Origin: Oscillospiraceae bacterium
GTDB lineage: Bacteria; Bacillota; Clostridia; Oscillospirales; CAG-272
Reading direction: 5' to 3'
Length of the DNA: 58,804 nt
NCBI GenBank assembly: GCA_015065455.1
Contig: SVQI01000010.1
Location: 1 to 58,804 of the forward strand
The number at the start of each line of letters is the position of its first letter. The stretch's first letter is position 1. Below are positions 49,480 through 57,063 of the stretch, piece by piece. The notes below the pieces were generated by a model, which saw nothing but the letters and a program-made list of their open reading frames with translations, was not told the DNA's origin and ran no database searches. Made by a program: the position numbers and the translations under genes.

Positions 49480-49872
49480 ATGAATAATTGCATTGATGAA
49501 AGAATTATACCTTACAGAAGACCACAACAGCCTATAAAAATAGAAAAAAACAGAGTTAAGGGTACACCACTCACCCAAAAAACACAGAAAGAGGGCGTGA
49601 TTATACGCGCTATGAAGGCTGTTGCATTAATTTTTTTGCTTTTTGTATCTACTTTTGGTGGAGAGGTTACAAATCAAAAGAAGAGTAATGAAGGCGTAAC
49701 GTTGAAAGCTGTCAAGAAGTGTATTGTTTATACAGGAATTGCTCTTGCCCTGTGGGGATTCCTTGTAGTAGTAAGCAATCTTGTTAATGCTGTTACACTT
49801 TTACCGTTATGGAGTCTTATTCTAATATTTGCTTTGTCGGTTCTTACCGCCTCCGGAGTTATGAAAAGCTAA
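49480..49872 (+). CDS. Small two-helix membrane protein under S24 control
   Basis: A 130-residue protein I do not recognise. A basic N-terminal half (RRPQQPIKIEKNRVKGTPL) carries one hydrophobic stretch (about 45-60, VALIFLLFVSTFGG), followed by two membrane helices (about 80-100 and 105-125). The ribosome site AGGAG is ideal. It is the first gene downstream of the repressed promoter, so it should be induced when the S24 repressor is cleaved. An SOS-type cell-division or membrane-acting role is a guess. Confidence 0.7.
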   Translation: MNNCIDERIIPYRRPQQPIKIEKNRVKGTPLTQKTQKEGVIIRAMKAVALIFLLFVSTFGGEVTNQKKSNEGVTLKAVKKCIVYTGIALALWGFLVVVSNLVNAVTLLPLWSLILIFALSVLTASGVMKS

Positions 49873-49898
49873 AAGCAATAAAGAAGCATATACATAAA

Positions 49899-49927
49899 AA
49901 ACACCTCCGTACTATTCGGGGGTGTTT
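49899..49927 (+). terminator. Hairpin after the first cassette gene
   Basis: AAACACCTCCG/CGGGGGTGTTT with a 7-base loop. The following T-run is short, so readthrough into the next genes is possible. Confidence 0.7.
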
Positions 49928-49956
49928 ACGACCTGTTTAAGCAAAGGAGCGATGAC

Positions 49957-50136
49957 ATGAGACACGTTGACGACGGTTACAGCTACGAATTTTACGCATA
50001 CGAACAAGACGTACTTGACTACTATCGCAAAAAGAGTGATTACGATACTGATGAAAGCGAGAGAGAATTCCGAGGAATGAAGGTAAATGTTCTTGAAGAA
50101 GATACCGAATCAACATTTTCGTTTGGTACGTTTTAA
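49957..50136 (+). CDS. Small acidic tyrosine-rich protein
   Basis: A 59-residue ORF with a strong AAAGGAG eight bases before its ATG. The product is acidic and Tyr-rich at the start (GYSYEFYAYEQDVLDYYRKK) and contains a central DTDESEREFRG stretch. No family is recognised. It lies in the gap between the membrane protein and the Cys-rich protein, and all three run the same way. Size and position resemble early genes of prophage-like elements. Confidence 0.6.
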   Translation: MRHVDDGYSYEFYAYEQDVLDYYRKKSDYDTDESEREFRGMKVNVLEEDTESTFSFGTF

Positions 50137-50181
50137 TTTTATTTGACATCAGACATAACAGGCAAAGGAGAAGACGGTTTT

Positions 50182-50388
50182 ATGGCAAACAAAACAATAA
50201 ACGTTGAGGCTATGTGCCCTTTTTTCTATACGGAATCGGCAAAGAGTGTTACGTGTGAGGGTATTGTGGGAGAAAATACGGTAACAAGGTTTTCATACAG
50301 TTCACAGAAAATAACACACGAAAAAACTTATTGTACTTCTGATTATTGTACTTGCCCGATATACAAAGCCAATATGAAAAAGTATTGA
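50182..50388 (+). CDS. Small Cys-rich phage-type protein
   Basis: A 68-residue protein with Cys residues at CPFF, CEGI and CTSDYCTCPIYK, a spacing suited to one zinc site. Similar small proteins are common next to regulators in clostridial prophages and mobile elements, but their function is unknown. AAAGGAG precedes the ATG at 50182; an ATG at 50143 lacks a ribosome site. It ends at a strong terminator, closing the cassette. Confidence 0.65.
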   Translation: MANKTINVEAMCPFFYTESAKSVTCEGIVGENTVTRFSYSSQKITHEKTYCTSDYCTCPIYKANMKKY

Positions 50389-50395
50389 TAAAAAT

Positions 50396-50430
50396 AAAAA
50401 ATGAGTATAGTTTTTCTATACTCATTTTTT
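50396..50430 (+). terminator. Terminator of the small-gene cassette
   Basis: AAAAATGAGTATAG/CTATACTCATTTTT with a 5-base T loop and a T-run. Confidence 0.92.
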
Positions 50431-50435
50431 TATTG

Positions 50436-50463
50436 TTGACTTAATTACATTTTTAAGTATAAT
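50436..50463 (+). promoter_or_regulatory. Promoter of the 151-residue membrane protein
   Basis: TTGACT and TATAAT with a 16-base spacer. Confidence 0.8.
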
Positions 50464-50503
50464 AAGCTTAGAAATAGATGTCTTAGGGAAAGGTGTATTA
50501 ACT

Positions 50504-50959
50504 ATGATGACTTTAGATAACGGTGTGGTTATATTCTTGGTTTCTCTCGGTCTGTCGATTTACGGATTGATATCATTTCGAAAAAATGGTATGAAAGACA
50601 AAGATGTGTTGTTGACCTTAACGAAAAGATTTTCTATTATTCCATTAGGGGTTAATCTGTTTATATTAAGTTTGTTTGTGGTGCCGTATATGGCAAATGT
50701 GGTAATAAGGATTGTGAGTATACCGGGATATATTGTTATTTATTTGTTTATTGCGGGATTATATGCGAGTGGCGTTTCTGCTGCGGTTGGTCCTGCGATT
50801 GGACTTGCGGGAATTGTTCTTTCACTATACAATAAGCGCGCACAGAATAAGCCAAGTATTAGATATATAATTATTTCTGTAATAGCTACTCTGATCTCGC
50901 TAGGTTTTTTAGCCATTTTTCTTAAAAGATTAATTCCATATGCATTAGAACATATATAA
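50504..50959 (+). CDS. Four-helix membrane protein, unknown
   Basis: A 151-residue protein with four hydrophobic segments (about 5-23, 43-65, 70-105 and 122-145) and few charged residues between them. No catalytic or family motif is recognised. It has its own promoter and terminator. The start may equally be the ATG one codon later. No operator of the S24 type is seen before it, so it may not belong to the switch. Confidence 0.6.
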   Translation: MMTLDNGVVIFLVSLGLSIYGLISFRKNGMKDKDVLLTLTKRFSIIPLGVNLFILSLFVVPYMANVVIRIVSIPGYIVIYLFIAGLYASGVSAAVGPAIGLAGIVLSLYNKRAQNKPSIRYIIISVIATLISLGFLAIFLKRLIPYALEHI

Positions 50960-50989
50960 TTCATTGTATTTTTTGAAAATATGAAAATA

Positions 50990-51025
50990 AAAATTCCCCT
51001 AAAGAAAATTCTTTAGGGGAATTTT
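50990..51025 (+). terminator. Terminator after the four-helix protein
   Basis: AAAATTCCCCTAAAG/CTTTAGGGGAATTTT, a perfect 15-bp stem. Confidence 0.93.
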
Positions 51026-51144
51026 ATTTAAAACGAAAATTACTCTAAATTTTAAGTGGACAAAAGATATTTACTGATGAGCAAAAAAAAATGAGTAAAT
51101 CAAAAGAGTGTATTAAAAAAAGGCTTTCCCTAGAGGTGAAGGCT

Positions 51145-51176
51145 AAAATACCACCCGCATTAGCGAGTGGTATTTT
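51145..51176 (-). terminator. Terminator of the AAC(3)-like operon
   Basis: AAAATACCAC/GTGGTATTTT with an inner CGC/GCG pairing just past the last stop. Confidence 0.85.
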
Positions 51177-51180
51177 ATTG

Positions 51181-51909
51181 TTACATATTCTTTAGTTGCT
51201 TTTTGAATGTATCAATACATTCTTTATACTGCTCAAGTGTCATATCGGGCAGATACGGAGTGAATGAAAAATATCCGTCAAATGAACGCGAAAGCATAAT
51301 TGATGCTAATTCTTTAACCTCAGCACAGCCGTGATATAGCATTATTGGTTCGTGTGTGTTGTAAAGCCCGTCGTTTATGCGCAGGAAGGAAATGCAATTT
51401 TTAATTTTACTTGTGTAATATGCGTGGAAAAACGGGTGTCTTTGTGTGCGCACAATTTCAAATGGGTTAAAAATCACATAGGCATTCTTGTCGCAAATAA
51501 CGTCCTTCAAAACAGTTTCATTATTTATAAAGGAGTCAGCGTTGTTTTCGATAAGCAACGGAATTCCGTATGATTGTGAAAGCTTAGACACGAACGTCAA
51601 ATCATCGGTTTCCTTTGGAATTATTTTAATTCCCTTTATATTAAGAGTAAGAGCGCGTCTAAAAAGTATATTCAAACTCTCTTTGTCATTGACGTCAAGA
51701 TTGGTTGTAAACAAAACAATTCTTTTCCCATAGTCGATAAGAAGCTCGCGTACGCGTTCAACCTGTACTCCCGTCATCTTATGGAGAGGAATACTGTCAA
51801 TCGACTCAACGATTTCTATATTATTTATGCCGAGATTTGTAGATGCCTTAAGTTTTGACTCAAAATCATTTGCAATTTTGTCTGATATTTCTACACTGAA
51901 ATTATACAT
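51181..51909 (-). CDS. Xylose isomerase-like TIM-barrel protein
   Basis: A 243-residue protein resembling the sugar phosphate isomerase/epimerase (AP endonuclease 2) fold: alternating strands and helices (NNIEIVES, GKRIVLFTTNL, IKGIKIIPKE, GIPLLIENNADSF, AYVIFNPFEIV, LYHGCAEV). The Glu in LIENN and the Asn in FNPFE sit where metal ligands are expected; the later His is in YHGC. The substrate is unknown. The ATG at 51909 has GGAGGAG eight bases upstream. It is two bases from the AAC(3)-like stop and is the last gene of the operon. Confidence 0.7.
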   Translation of the reverse strand: MYNFSVEISDKIANDFESKLKASTNLGINNIEIVESIDSIPLHKMTGVQVERVRELLIDYGKRIVLFTTNLDVNDKESLNILFRRALTLNIKGIKIIPKETDDLTFVSKLSQSYGIPLLIENNADSFINNETVLKDVICDKNAYVIFNPFEIVRTQRHPFFHAYYTSKIKNCISFLRINDGLYNTHEPIMLYHGCAEVKELASIMLSRSFDGYFSFTPYLPDMTLEQYKECIDTFKKQLKNM

Positions 51910-51911
51910 AA

Positions 51912-52763
51912 TTATTTCTCCTCCACTACACAGATTTCGCAGTTCGGATCGTGGCATTGATACGTCTTGTAACGATTGTAATCAATTTCTTCATTACTGT
52001 AAAGAAGTCTTGACCAATGGCAAGAATTGCAGTTTTCGTTATGGCAGATAAAGAACAGAGGGTCATTTTCCAAAAGACTCTTTGCCAATTCATACATACC
52101 TTTAACGTCTACCGATTTTACGACTGCATTACCTATTTTACCCTCGACCATAAGCTCGTTTTTGCGGAGCAGGGGGGTGATTGCAAGAAAATCGCGGTGC
52201 CCGGGAGGGAATTTCTTTAACGTAAATTTTTTGTTTTTATAGTCGTCAATATAGGTGGGGGCAGGTATATCGAGTGTGAGAAGATATTTGGCATCTATGG
52301 CTTCTTCCATAGAGTGCATTGTTGTATTTCTGTCCATATCAACGCCGAGCAATATTGCCTTTCCGTTAAGCTCGGCTATTTTCAGATATGGAGTTCCTTC
52401 TCCGCAGCCTGTTTCGCATTTATCGTGGTCTTTGGTTATATATTCAGCGTTTTTTCCGTATGCAGCAATCGAGTGAACGGGGTGAAGTGAACGAAAAACG
52501 CCCTTTCTGTTTCTGAAAGCTTCGCTCAAATAACCCACTGCAGATGGGGACGTTGCAGCATCAAAAGGAGCAAACCAACCGGTTAAAGTAGACATACACA
52601 AAGTACCTTCTTCACCTATTGCTTCAAGAAAGGCATCGATAACAGTATCGGCACCGCCTTCAACACCGCCGATAGAAGTCAGAGCGCTGTGCAAAAGCAG
52701 GGTGTCTCCTTTTTTTATGCCCATACATTCAAGGCTGAAAATAATATCCTGTTTCGTTATCAT
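51912..52763 (-). CDS. AAC(3)-family N-acetyltransferase homologue with Cys/His tail
   Basis: A 283-residue acetyl-CoA-dependent acyltransferase of the aminoglycoside 3-N-acetyltransferase/YokD fold: GIKKGDTLLLHSALTSIG, PSAVGYLSEAFRNRKGVFRS, LHPVHSIAAYGKNA with the catalytic-type His, and CGEGTPYLKIAELNGKAILL. Unusually, the last 50 residues form a Cys/His cluster (CHNENCNSCHWS and CHDPNCEIC) that could bind zinc. Members of this fold also act in natural-product metabolism, and its operon partners (a cyclase and a TIM barrel) argue for a metabolic substrate rather than drug resistance. Confidence 0.82.
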   Translation of the reverse strand: MITKQDIIFSLECMGIKKGDTLLLHSALTSIGGVEGGADTVIDAFLEAIGEEGTLCMSTLTGWFAPFDAATSPSAVGYLSEAFRNRKGVFRSLHPVHSIAAYGKNAEYITKDHDKCETGCGEGTPYLKIAELNGKAILLGVDMDRNTTMHSMEEAIDAKYLLTLDIPAPTYIDDYKNKKFTLKKFPPGHRDFLAITPLLRKNELMVEGKIGNAVVKSVDVKGMYELAKSLLENDPLFFICHNENCNSCHWSRLLYSNEEIDYNRYKTYQCHDPNCEICVVEEK

Positions 52764-52775
52764 ACAAGTTCTCCT

Positions 52776-53456
52776 TTAGTTGTTTTCGGTGATATAAGCT
52801 CTGCAGGGTGCACAGCTTGTATCTGCTATATTGATAGGAAGGGCAGTTAGAGTAAGATTCTCCGTGCCTATATTTTCCATATTAACAAGAGGGGAGAGAA
52901 GAATAATGTCCGCTCTGTAAAACATATCAAAAAAGCCTTCGGGCTTTTCTAAGTTTTCCCATCTTGGTACGTCTGAGCCGAGCAAAAACGGTTTCTTGGA
53001 AACGAGCCATTCCATAGCCTCGTAAGAGAGAAACGGAGAACATTCAAGATATTTTTTATCCGTCCAATATTCACCCCAACCGCAAGAAAAGATAAGCGCA
53101 TCGCCCTCTCTTATATCAATGTTTTCGGAGGCATTTTCGAGCATTTCAACAGTTATTTTTTCGCGTTTTCCCGTTTCGAATAAGTCCTTGTCAAGCTTTA
53201 TATGTGAGCATCTGATATTGACTAACTTTTCGAGCGGAATATCGACTAAATAGTAACTGTTTTCAGGGCCGAAAAAGTGAGCCGGAGTTTCTATATAAGT
53301 TCCCGTTTGGGAGTGCATTCCTTCAAAAATTTCACAATATATTTTTGAATCAACCCACTCCGGCTGAGGAAGCGGTTTTGTTTTGTATTTCGGGAATGGA
53401 TATTCGTAATTCCACATATCGTTTCTTATCTGACCTGTAACATCATAAATTTTCAT
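52776..53456 (-). CDS. Cyclase family protein (kynurenine formamidase-like)
   Basis: A 226-residue metal-dependent hydrolase of the cyclase family. The metal motif HxGTHxDxPxH appears as HSQTGTYIETPAHFFG, with His to Tyr and Asp to Glu changes seen in some family branches. GDALIFSCGWGEYW, PFLGSDVPRWEN-like and LPINIADTSCAPCRAY blocks complete the pattern. It hydrolyses an amide or lactone bond in members studied; the substrate here is unknown. The ATG at 53456 starts at the domain edge, 10-11 bases after GGCGGTG. First gene of the LysR-adjacent operon. Confidence 0.82.
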   Translation of the reverse strand: MKIYDVTGQIRNDMWNYEYPFPKYKTKPLPQPEWVDSKIYCEIFEGMHSQTGTYIETPAHFFGPENSYYLVDIPLEKLVNIRCSHIKLDKDLFETGKREKITVEMLENASENIDIREGDALIFSCGWGEYWTDKKYLECSPFLSYEAMEWLVSKKPFLLGSDVPRWENLEKPEGFFDMFYRADIILLSPLVNMENIGTENLTLTALPINIADTSCAPCRAYITENN

Positions 53457-53484
53457 ACTATATAATACACCGCCTTTAGTAACC

Positions 53485-53513
53485 ATTTTAACATTTTTAA
53501 CAAAAAAGTGCAA
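53485..53513 (-). promoter_or_regulatory. Promoter of the cyclase/AAC(3)/TIM-barrel operon
   Basis: Minus-strand TTGCAC and TAAAAT with a 17-base spacer, back to back with the LysR promoter. Confidence 0.7.
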
Positions 53514-53530
53514 GAGGTTATATATAATAA

Positions 53531-53559
53531 TTGCAAAATTAAACTAAATGTGTTATAAT
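53531..53559 (+). promoter_or_regulatory. Promoter of the LysR gene
   Basis: TTGCAA and TATAAT with a 17-base spacer. The two divergent -35 boxes are only about 17 bases apart, so one bound regulator could control both. Confidence 0.75.
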
Positions 53560-53589
53560 AATGCTCAAATCAACAATATGGAGGAGAAT

Positions 53590-54510
53590 ATGAATTTTCT
53601 TAATATAGAATATTTTTTGGTTGCCGCAAAGGAGCTTAATTTTTCAAAAGCGGCAGAAAAATTGTATATTTCTCCGCAATCATTGAGTACACACATTGCA
53701 AAGCTTGAAAACGAGCTCGGGGTAGAATTGTTTTACAGAGACCATCCTATGAGATTGACTTATGCCGGTGAGATACTCGTAAAGAGGGGACAGGATATCC
53801 TTGACGGTAAAAATCAAATGATAGACGAGCTCCGCGATATATCGGATTCAAAAAAGGGTAAATTGTCTATCGGTGTGTCTCATACGAGAGGACTTGTTTT
53901 TTTGCCGCTTGTTCTGCCGAGATTTCACGAGGAGTATCCGGGTGTCAGCATCCGTGTTCTTGAAGCGTCCACATCAAAGCTTGATACTGCACTGGCTAAC
54001 GGTGATATTGATATTATGATAAGCCTTATGCCTTTTTCCAATGAGAACGTTCAAAGCGTTGAGCTGTTATCAGAGGAAATGTTTATGCTTATCCCCGATA
54101 AAATACTTGATAAATATTTTCCCGATAATAAAGCTGACGTGCTTTACAGACTGCAGAATAAAAATGAAATTAGTTTGCTAAAGGACTGTCCGTTTTTGAT
54201 GCTTCATACCGATAACAGAGTTCGAGCTATTGCGGATAAGGTTTTGAATGAAAATTCAATAAAGCCCAATATACTTCTTGAGGTTGAGAATATTGAAACG
54301 CTGCTTGAGCTTTCAAGAAGAGGAATGGGTATAACGTTTTATCCTCATTCGCTTCAGACGTATTCTGCGTCAAAGAAATTTGAAGGACTTCATATTGTCA
54401 AGGTGTCTTACGGCACGAAGCAAGCAATTGGGGTAGGGCATTTGAAAAACAGATTTTTATCGCAGGCGGCAAAGGACTTTATAAATATTTTAAAGGAAGT
54501 AATACAGTGA
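53590..54510 (+). CDS. LysR-family transcriptional regulator
   Basis: A 307-residue regulator: an N-terminal winged helix (MNFLNIEYFLVAAKELNFSKAAEKL in two parts, then YISPQSLSTHIAKLENELG) and a type 2 periplasmic-binding effector domain (KLSIGVSHTRGLVFLPLVLP onward). The ATG at 53590 follows GGAGG by five bases and is preferred to upstream ATGs. Divergent placement makes the cyclase/AAC(3)/TIM-barrel operon its most likely target; the inducer is probably the operon's substrate. Confidence 0.92.
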   Translation: MNFLNIEYFLVAAKELNFSKAAEKLYISPQSLSTHIAKLENELGVELFYRDHPMRLTYAGEILVKRGQDILDGKNQMIDELRDISDSKKGKLSIGVSHTRGLVFLPLVLPRFHEEYPGVSIRVLEASTSKLDTALANGDIDIMISLMPFSNENVQSVELLSEEMFMLIPDKILDKYFPDNKADVLYRLQNKNEISLLKDCPFLMLHTDNRVRAIADKVLNENSIKPNILLEVENIETLLELSRRGMGITFYPHSLQTYSASKKFEGLHIVKVSYGTKQAIGVGHLKNRFLSQAAKDFINILKEVIQ

Positions 54511-54518
54511 AAAGAAAA

Positions 54519-54551
54519 AACACTATCTGTCAATGTTTGACGGATAGTGTT
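54519..54551. terminator. Terminator between LysR and the DUF6472 gene
   Basis: AACACTATC/GATAGTGTT with an inner GTCAA/TTGAC helix, between convergent genes. Confidence 0.88.
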
Positions 54552-54558
54552 ATTGTTT

Positions 54559-54747
54559 TTATATCTGTTTTCTTGCGCGTCCGTATTCGTCGTCAAGCTG
54601 AAAATAAGGACAGTTGTTATATCCGCTTGTTAAAAATCTCAACATTTCGTCCTCGTCAAGATTTTTTACACATTCATAACATTCATCGTATTCGTCGTAT
54701 ACGTAATATATACAGAGCTCGCAAGAGCTTTGAATTTTTTTAGCCAT
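54559..54747 (-). CDS. DUF6472-like small Cys protein
   Basis: A 62-residue protein: SSCELCIYYVYDEYDECYECVKNLDEDEM, in overlapping segments, then CPYFQLDDEYGRARKQI. Four to five Cys, with CxxC and a later CPYF, suggest a zinc or Fe-S knuckle. The pattern matches the DUF6472 family of clostridial housekeeping-linked small proteins. TTGAGG lies eight bases before the ATG at 54747. Function unknown. It is probably co-transcribed with ybaK. Confidence 0.75.
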   Translation of the reverse strand: MAKKIQSSCELCIYYVYDEYDECYECVKNLDEDEMLRFLTSGYNNCPYFQLDDEYGRARKQI

Positions 54748-54775
54748 ATAGAACCTCAATTTTAAAATAGCGTTT

Positions 54776-55246
54776 TCAGTTGTCAACGACAATATCGGCA
54801 ACCTCGGCGTTTACAAGTTTAATTAAATCAACCGGAGCAAGCTCTACCTGACAGCCTCTTTTTCCTGCGCTGAAGGCTATTTTTTCGAAAGAAGTTGCGC
54901 TTTCGTGGATTACTGTATGAAGTTTCTTTTTCATTCCGATTGGAGAGCAGCCGCCGTGAACGTATCCCGTAAGACCGAGAAGGTCTTTTTGTTTTATCAT
55001 TTCGATGGATTTAACCCTTACGACCTTTGCCGCCTTTTTTAAATCGAGTGAGCAGTCAACGGGAACGACAAAAACGTAATTTGTCTTTGTGTTTGCCACC
55101 GTTACAAGTGTTTTAAAGGTTGATTCGGACGGTCTGCCTATCAAAGCCGCAACGTTTTCTCCTACTGTTTCGTCGGGGTTGTATTCATACGCTTTGTATT
55201 CGATTTTGTTTTGCGTAAGTATTCGCATTACGTTAGTTTTTTCCAT
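54776..55246 (-). CDS. ybaK: Cys-tRNA(Pro)/Cys-tRNA(Cys) deacylase YbaK
   Basis: A 156-residue editing-domain protein that hydrolyses mischarged Cys-tRNA(Pro). Family marks are TNVMRILTQNKIEYKAYEY, the central KAAKVVRVKSIEMI with the catalytic-site Lys, and GLTGYVHGGCSPIGMKKK. Length is typical. Confidence 0.92.
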   Translation of the reverse strand: MEKTNVMRILTQNKIEYKAYEYNPDETVGENVAALIGRPSESTFKTLVTVANTKTNYVFVVPVDCSLDLKKAAKVVRVKSIEMIKQKDLLGLTGYVHGGCSPIGMKKKLHTVIHESATSFEKIAFSAGKRGCQVELAPVDLIKLVNAEVADIVVDN

Positions 55247-55270
55247 AATATTTCGCTTTCTTTTTTGTTA

Positions 55271-56008
55271 TTATACTACCTGTCCGCCGTTAGTGCTTAT
55301 CGTTTGACCCGTGATATTCTTTGCTTTGTCGGATGCAAGGAATAATGCAAGTTCAGCGACGTCTTCGGGAGTTCCGAATCTGTTGAGAGGAATATCGTTT
55401 TTTATAAGAAGCAGATCTTCGTCAGAAAAATCCTTCATCATATCGGTCATTATAACACCGGGAGCAATGCAGTTTACTCTTATTCCCGACAGTCCCAACT
55501 CTTTGGCGAGGGATTTTGTAAATCCTATTACACCTGCTTTTGCCGTTGAATAATGGACCTCGCAGGATGCACCGTCAATTCCCCACATAGATGAAATGTT
55601 GATTATGTTTCCGGATTTATTGTTCAGCATATATTTAACAGCGTTATGTGAGCAGTTAAATACTCCGCTGAGATTGGTGTTTATCATATTGTTCCACTCG
55701 GACGGGGAAATATCAGTAAAAAGCTTTATCTGACTGATTCCCGCATTGTTTATAAGTGTATCTATTTTGCCGTATTTTTCAATACAAAAATCAATCAAGG
55801 ATTTCGCTTTGCTGTAAATAGAGACGTCAGCTTTGAAAATCTCGCATACACAGCCTTGTTTTGTAAGGCTTTCTTTTAATTCTTGGGCGTCAACTTCACT
55901 TTTGTTATAATTTATTACGACGTTGTAATTGTTTTTTGCAAAAGCTTCGGCTATTGCTTTTCCGATACCTCTTGATGCGCCGGTAATTACAGCCGTTTTG
56001 TTATTCAT
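55271..56008 (-). CDS. Short-chain dehydrogenase/reductase (FabG-like)
   Basis: A 245-residue NAD(P)-dependent oxidoreductase. The Rossmann motif TGASRGIGKA, NNAG, the catalytic Ser in NISSMWG, the YSTAKAG motif (Tyr/Lys) and the C-terminal GQTISTNGGQVV block match 3-oxoacyl-ACP reductase-like SDRs. A single FabG-like gene away from fatty-acid genes may serve another 3-oxoacyl or sugar substrate. The ATG at 56008 has AGAGGAG and overlaps the upstream GDPD stop, so the two are coupled. Confidence 0.88.
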   Translation of the reverse strand: MNNKTAVITGASRGIGKAIAEAFAKNNYNVVINYNKSEVDAQELKESLTKQGCVCEIFKADVSIYSKAKSLIDFCIEKYGKIDTLINNAGISQIKLFTDISPSEWNNMINTNLSGVFNCSHNAVKYMLNNKSGNIINISSMWGIDGASCEVHYSTAKAGVIGFTKSLAKELGLSGIRVNCIAPGVIMTDMMKDFSDEDLLLIKNDIPLNRFGTPEDVAELALFLASDKAKNITGQTISTNGGQVV

Positions 56009-57015
56009 TTTTTGTACTCCTCTAAAACGCTCTTTAAAAGTTCGGGATTGTCCGTCATGATACAGTCGCAACCGAGCTCAATAAGCTCTCTCATTTCGTC
56101 TGCTTCGTTTATGGTCCAGTACTGTACCGCGATATTGCGTCTGTGGGCTCTTTTAATGATAGTTTTTTTGTCAAGTGTAATTGTTATTCCGAGGTCGTAG
56201 CTTGTGGGAATCTGCAAACAACCGAAGTCGCTGTTATCAAAAATATTAACGCCGAGATATTGTGTGAGAATAAATTTTGCAGCAGTTCCTGTCGGTGCAC
56301 CTCGCATGAGGTCTTTATAATTGGTTTTAAGCTCTTTTTCTATTTCATCGTGGAAAGTGCCTACTACTATTCTGTCTTTATAAAGAGGGTATTTGTTTAA
56401 CGTTTCGTTTAAAATTTTACAAGACTTGTAACCGAGCTCTCCGCTGTTTTTTATTTCTACGATAAATAAAAGGTCAGGGTTGGTGTTGTAAAATTCTTCG
56501 AAAAGCTTGTCTACGGTAGCTATCTGAAGTCCCATTGATGAAATGTCGGTTGCGTTTTCGTAAGGTCGGTTGCCGTCTTTATCTGTAAAGTAGTAGCCGA
56601 AATTATACTGTTCAAGCTCGGCTAAAGTCATATCCTTTATATAGTGGCGTTTGTTTTCGTCTTCGCAAAGTTTTTCAACCTCGTCGAGTGAAATATCACC
56701 GTTTATGTTGCAGGTTTCGTCAATATATTCATCGTGGTTGTATACGAGGTAACCGTCTTTTGTAATATAAAGGTCACTTTCAATAATATCTACTTTGTAT
56801 GTGTTAACGGCTTCTCTGAAAGCAAGCATTGTGTTTTCAGGATTGCAAATAGCTCCGCCTCTGTGAGCCGCAATCATGGGAAGAGCGCCCTTTTCAACAA
56901 TGAAGGGGTTGTTTTCTACGTTTTTCTTGGGGGGAATAACATTGATTATTACCCAGAATAATACTAAACTTGCCAGAATGATGCCAAAGATTTTTAGTTT
57001 CTTGTGTGATTTCAT
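56005..57015 (-). CDS. Membrane-anchored glycerophosphodiester phosphodiesterase
   Basis: A 336-residue GDPD with an N-terminal membrane helix (about 7-25). The TIM-barrel signature is complete: AAHRGGAICNPENTMLAF, VDIIESDLYITKDGYLVYNHD and the C-terminal VQYWTINEADEM with CIMTDNPELL. It releases glycerol 3-phosphate from glycerophosphodiesters, probably outside the membrane. An insertion around the middle is within the family's normal variation. Confidence 0.92.
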   Translation of the reverse strand: MKSHKKLKIFGIILASLVLFWVIINVIPPKKNVENNPFIVEKGALPMIAAHRGGAICNPENTMLAFREAVNTYKVDIIESDLYITKDGYLVYNHDEYIDETCNINGDISLDEVEKLCEDENKRHYIKDMTLAELEQYNFGYYFTDKDGNRPYENATDISSMGLQIATVDKLFEEFYNTNPDLLFIVEIKNSGELGYKSCKILNETLNKYPLYKDRIVVGTFHDEIEKELKTNYKDLMRGAPTGTAAKFILTQYLGVNIFDNSDFGCLQIPTSYDLGITITLDKKTIIKRAHRRNIAVQYWTINEADEMRELIELGCDCIMTDNPELLKSVLEEYKK

Positions 57016-57063
57016 TTTTTTAGTTTTCCTTTCGTATATAAAACTGTTATTATAAATGCAAAT

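Noticed and set aside
51040..51130. A fragment resembling the end of a transposase-type gene after the four-helix protein
   Set aside because: Only a few codons are open before stops, and no family motif can be identified.
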